Source: a candidate division BRC1 bacterium ADurb.BinA292
GTDB taxonomy: Bacteria > Sumerlaeota > Sumerlaeia > MVZB01
Direction of reading: 5' to 3'
DNA: 7,289 nt
Assembly: GCA_002068205.1 (NCBI GenBank)
Contig: MVZB01000171.1
Span: 1 to 7,289, forward strand
Shown here: one piece after another, positions 5,404 to 7,289 of the stretch
Layout: the number at the start of each line of letters is the position of its first letter
Position numbering within the stretch: position 1 is the stretch's first letter
Translations under genes and position numbers: made by a program
Notes under the pieces: generated by a model
Database searches by the model: none
The model's input: only the letters and a program-made list of their open reading frames with translations
What the model was told of the DNA's origin: nothing

Positions 5404-6171
5404 ATGGGCAACCACGCAGCGATCGAAGTCAATCAACTTCACATTGGATATGGCCGGGGGGCCAGGCGTCACCTGGCCGTCGCGGGGCTCACGTTTCAGG
5501 TCGAACCGGGCGAGACGGTGGGATTCATCGGCCCCAACGGCGCGGGGAAGAGCTCCACGATCAAGACGCTGATGGGCTTTCAGTATCCGACCGAGGGCAC
5601 GGTGCGGCTGTTCGGGGAGCAAGCCGGGAGCATCGCGGCGCGGCGGCGGATCGGGTATCTGCCCGAGGTTTCGCTGTATTATCCGTTCATGAAGGCGCGC
5701 GAGGTGCTTGAGCTCTACGGCGGGCTGCAGGGGCTGGACCGCGCGACGCTCAAGCGGCGGATTCCCGAGTTGCTCGAGCGGGTCGGCCTGGCGGGCAAGG
5801 GGGAGACGCTACTGAAGCATTTCAGCAAGGGGATGCAGCAACGGGTGGGGATCGCCCAGGCGATCATCGCCGACCCGGATCTGTTGATCTTCGATGAGCT
5901 TTCGTCGGGGCTGGACCCGGTGGGCCGGTATGATCTGCGCGAAGTGCTGCTCGAATTGAAGCGGCGCAACCGGACGATTTTCTTCTCGTCGCACGAGCTG
6001 TACGAAGTCGAGTCGCTGTGCGACCGGGTGATCATGATCCACGGCGGGCGGAAGGTCGCCGACGCGGCCGTGCCGGAGCTGATGGAGCAGCTCAAGGCGG
6101 GCAACGGCGGCAGGGGGCAGTCGCTGGAGGAGTTCTTCATGGGGCTGATCCGTCCCGCGGAGGCCGCGTGA
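5404..6171 (+). CDS. ABC transporter ATP-binding protein (ABC-2 exporter type)
   Basis: This 255-residue nucleotide-binding subunit carries all core ABC motifs. Walker A is GPNGAGKS (43-50, K49). The Q-loop position in GYLPEVSLYY is E88 in place of Gln, a common variant in ABC-2 type ATPases. The signature is FSKGMQQR (140-147), a variant of LSGGQ. Walker B is LLIFDE (160-165, D164 and E165), the D-loop is SGLD (168-171) and the H-loop is H197 in FFSSHELYEVESLCDRV. Length and the short C-terminal tail fit NosF/CcmA/NatA-like ATPases. It would hydrolyse ATP at the inner face of the membrane to power the permeases encoded next. The stop shares one base with the first permease start (TGATG, 6169-6173), indicating coupled synthesis. 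In-frame starts at 5341 (276 residues) and GTG 5311 (286 residues) are possible. Cargo cannot be inferred from the ATPase. Confidence 0.93.
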   Translation: MGNHAAIEVNQLHIGYGRGARRHLAVAGLTFQVEPGETVGFIGPNGAGKSSTIKTLMGFQYPTEGTVRLFGEQAGSIAARRRIGYLPEVSLYYPFMKAREVLELYGGLQGLDRATLKRRIPELLERVGLAGKGETLLKHFSKGMQQRVGIAQAIIADPDLLIFDELSSGLDPVGRYDLREVLLELKRRNRTIFFSSHELYEVESLCDRVIMIHGGRKVADAAVPELMEQLKAGNGGRGQSLEEFFMGLIRPAEAA

Positions 6172-6944
6172 TGTTGCGCCGCCAGTGGTTGATTGCCCGC
6201 ACGATATTCGTGGAAGCGCTGCGCCGGCGCGAGATCTACGCGATCGTGCTGATCACCGCCGGGATGCTGCTGCTGGCTTCGCTGCTGCGCTTCTTCGACC
6301 TGCAGGGGCTGCACAAGTTCTATCACGAAGTATCGCTGAAGGTGATGACGACGGCGACGGTGCTGACGGTGATCGTGCTGGCGGCGCGGCAGCTTCCGCG
6401 CGAGTTCGAACGGCGGACGATCTACACGCTGCTGGCCAAGCCGATCGCGCGGTGGGAATTCCTGCTGGGCAAATACGTCGGCGTCGTCCTGGCGGGGCTG
6501 TTCTGCCTCGGGCTGTTCATGGGGGTGTTCTGCCTGGGGCGGCTGTTCACGCAGGCGCCGCTGGACTGGCGGCTGTTCGGCCAGTTCCTGTTCATGCAGG
6601 GGCTGGCGATCGGGTGCCTGGCCGCGCTCTCGTTTCTGCTTTCGATGCTGATGGGGCTGGATGCCGCGATCGTCACGGCGATGCTGATCTACCTGCTGGG
6701 GCAGGTGATGACCAACGCGATGACGGTGGTATACGAGTTTACCGGGGCGGCGGGGCGCGCGGTGCTGATCACGCTCAACTACCTGGTGCCGCAGCCGGCG
6801 CTGTTCGATTTGTCGGCGAAGGTGGTGCATGAGTGGCCGCCGGTGCCGGCGTGGGTGTTGGGGCTGGCCACGCTCTACTGCCTGATGTTCGTGATCCCGT
6901 ATCTGGGGCTAAGCTACGCGCTGTTCCGCCGCCGCGCGCTGTAA
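6171..6944 (+). CDS. ABC-2 type transporter permease
   Basis: This 257-residue integral membrane protein has about six hydrophobic helices (roughly 22-41, 58-73, 100-122, 137-161, 165-185 and 228-252). Between helices 2 and 3 lies the conserved cytoplasmic segment EFERRTIYTLLAKPIARWEF (78-97), typical of NosY-like/ABC-2 family permeases and probably the ATPase-coupling region. The N-terminus (MLRRQWLIARTIFVEALRRRE) is a cytoplasmic amphipathic stretch and the C-terminus ends in RRRAL, consistent with positive-inside topology. The start is the ATG at 6171, overlapping the ATPase stop by one base, with GGAGG (6159-6163) 7 nt upstream. The same frame is open from 6018, but that part is a shadow of the ATPase gene. 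It likely forms a heteromeric channel with the related permease downstream. The substrate is unknown. Confidence 0.88.
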   Translation: MLRRQWLIARTIFVEALRRREIYAIVLITAGMLLLASLLRFFDLQGLHKFYHEVSLKVMTTATVLTVIVLAARQLPREFERRTIYTLLAKPIARWEFLLGKYVGVVLAGLFCLGLFMGVFCLGRLFTQAPLDWRLFGQFLFMQGLAIGCLAALSFLLSMLMGLDAAIVTAMLIYLLGQVMTNAMTVVYEFTGAAGRAVLITLNYLVPQPALFDLSAKVVHEWPPVPAWVLGLATLYCLMFVIPYLGLSYALFRRRAL

Positions 6945-6966
6945 ATCCGAGGAAAGGGGAAGCATC

Positions 6967-7289
6967 ATGAGTCTGGCCGCCCAGGAAACCCTGCTTTCCA
7001 TGGAAACGCCGCGGGGGCCGCGCCCGTGGGGGCCGCTGGCGCGCGCCGCCTGGATTCAGGCCGTGCGGCGCAGCGAGATCCACGTGCTGCTGATTCTGCT
7101 GGGGCTCTACGGCCTCGCCGCGCTGATTTTGCGGCTGATCGGGATTGAGTCGGCGCAGACGGCGCGATTCATCGCCGGGCTGGGGCTGCAACTGGGCAGT
7201 TGCCTGGCGATGCTGCTCGTCATCATCCTGATCGGCCGGCAGGTGCCGACCGAAATCGACCAGCGGACAATTTATCCGATGCTGGCCAA
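6967..7289 (+). CDS. second ABC-2 type transporter permease, 3' end beyond window
   Basis: Translation from the ATG at 6967 stays open to the window end: 107 full codons plus two bases. The N-terminal 24 residues are Pro/Arg-rich (MSLAAQETLL..., PRGPRPWG). Then an AAWIQAVRRSEIHVLL stretch matches the N-terminus of the first permease, followed by hydrophobic helices at about 39-60 and 68-90. The last residues, EIDQRTIYPMLA, match the ERRTIYTLLA coupling segment of the first permease at the same position relative to helix 2, so the two are paralogues or members of one family. The tract GAGGAAAGGGG upstream (6950-6960) is a strong ribosome-binding site. The gap to the preceding stop is 22 nt, so it belongs to the same operon. 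It is cut by the window edge, not shown to be broken. An internal ATG at 7000 is a less likely start. Confidence 0.85.
   Translation, partial: MSLAAQETLLSMETPRGPRPWGPLARAAWIQAVRRSEIHVLLILLGLYGLAALILRLIGIESAQTARFIAGLGLQLGSCLAMLLVIILIGRQVPTEIDQRTIYPMLA

Noticed and set aside
5715..6830. Minus-strand open frame of 371 codons opposite the ABC genes
   Set aside because: His/Gln/Arg-rich antisense translation spanning two real genes and their junction; no family features.

Overview
The window is a very GC-rich bacterial segment with mostly G/C third codon positions, compact genes and short intergenic gaps. No gene is a clear phylogenetic marker. The mix (a PlsC-like acyltransferase, a GT-B glycosyltransferase, a paired M16 peptidase and an ABC-2 exporter) fits a high-GC environmental bacterium, probably Gram-negative. 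A PVC-type or related phylum is a guess, not a demonstrated placement. I see no rRNA, tRNA, CRISPR array, transposase, phage gene or integration signature.

Layout. Positions 1-165 are a non-coding left edge containing a purine-rich stretch with short repeats. Positions 166-2324 hold a two-gene minus-strand operon: a glycosyltransferase whose stop overlaps (ATGA) the start of a lysophospholipid-type acyltransferase. Positions 2325-2583 are a divergent control region with a 14-bp perfect palindrome, a good plus-strand promoter candidate, a weaker minus-strand candidate on nearly the same bases, and a leader of about 130 nt. Positions 2584-5135 hold two plus-strand M16 peptidase-family genes sharing one base (TGATG). 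Positions 5136-5403 are a second intergenic gap with an A-rich island and a nested inverted repeat. From 5404 to the right edge runs an ABC-2 exporter operon: ATPase, first permease (again joined by TGATG), and a second related permease cut off by the window end.

How the genes work together. The glycosyltransferase and acyltransferase probably act in cell-envelope glycolipid or phospholipid synthesis; the substrate is not readable. The M16 genes look like a heteromeric peptidase. The first protein keeps the HxxEH zinc site but has lost the substrate-binding tyrosine of the C-terminal R/Y pair. The second has lost the zinc site (SxxAS) but keeps the R/Y pair, so each appears to supply what the other lacks. 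The ABC operon would make a transporter with one ATPase and two different permeases; the cargo is unknown.

Nothing here amounts to a clearly undescribed system. The best points to follow up are the complementary M16 pair, the palindrome and overlapping promoters between the divergent operons, and the possible folded leader in front of the peptidase genes.
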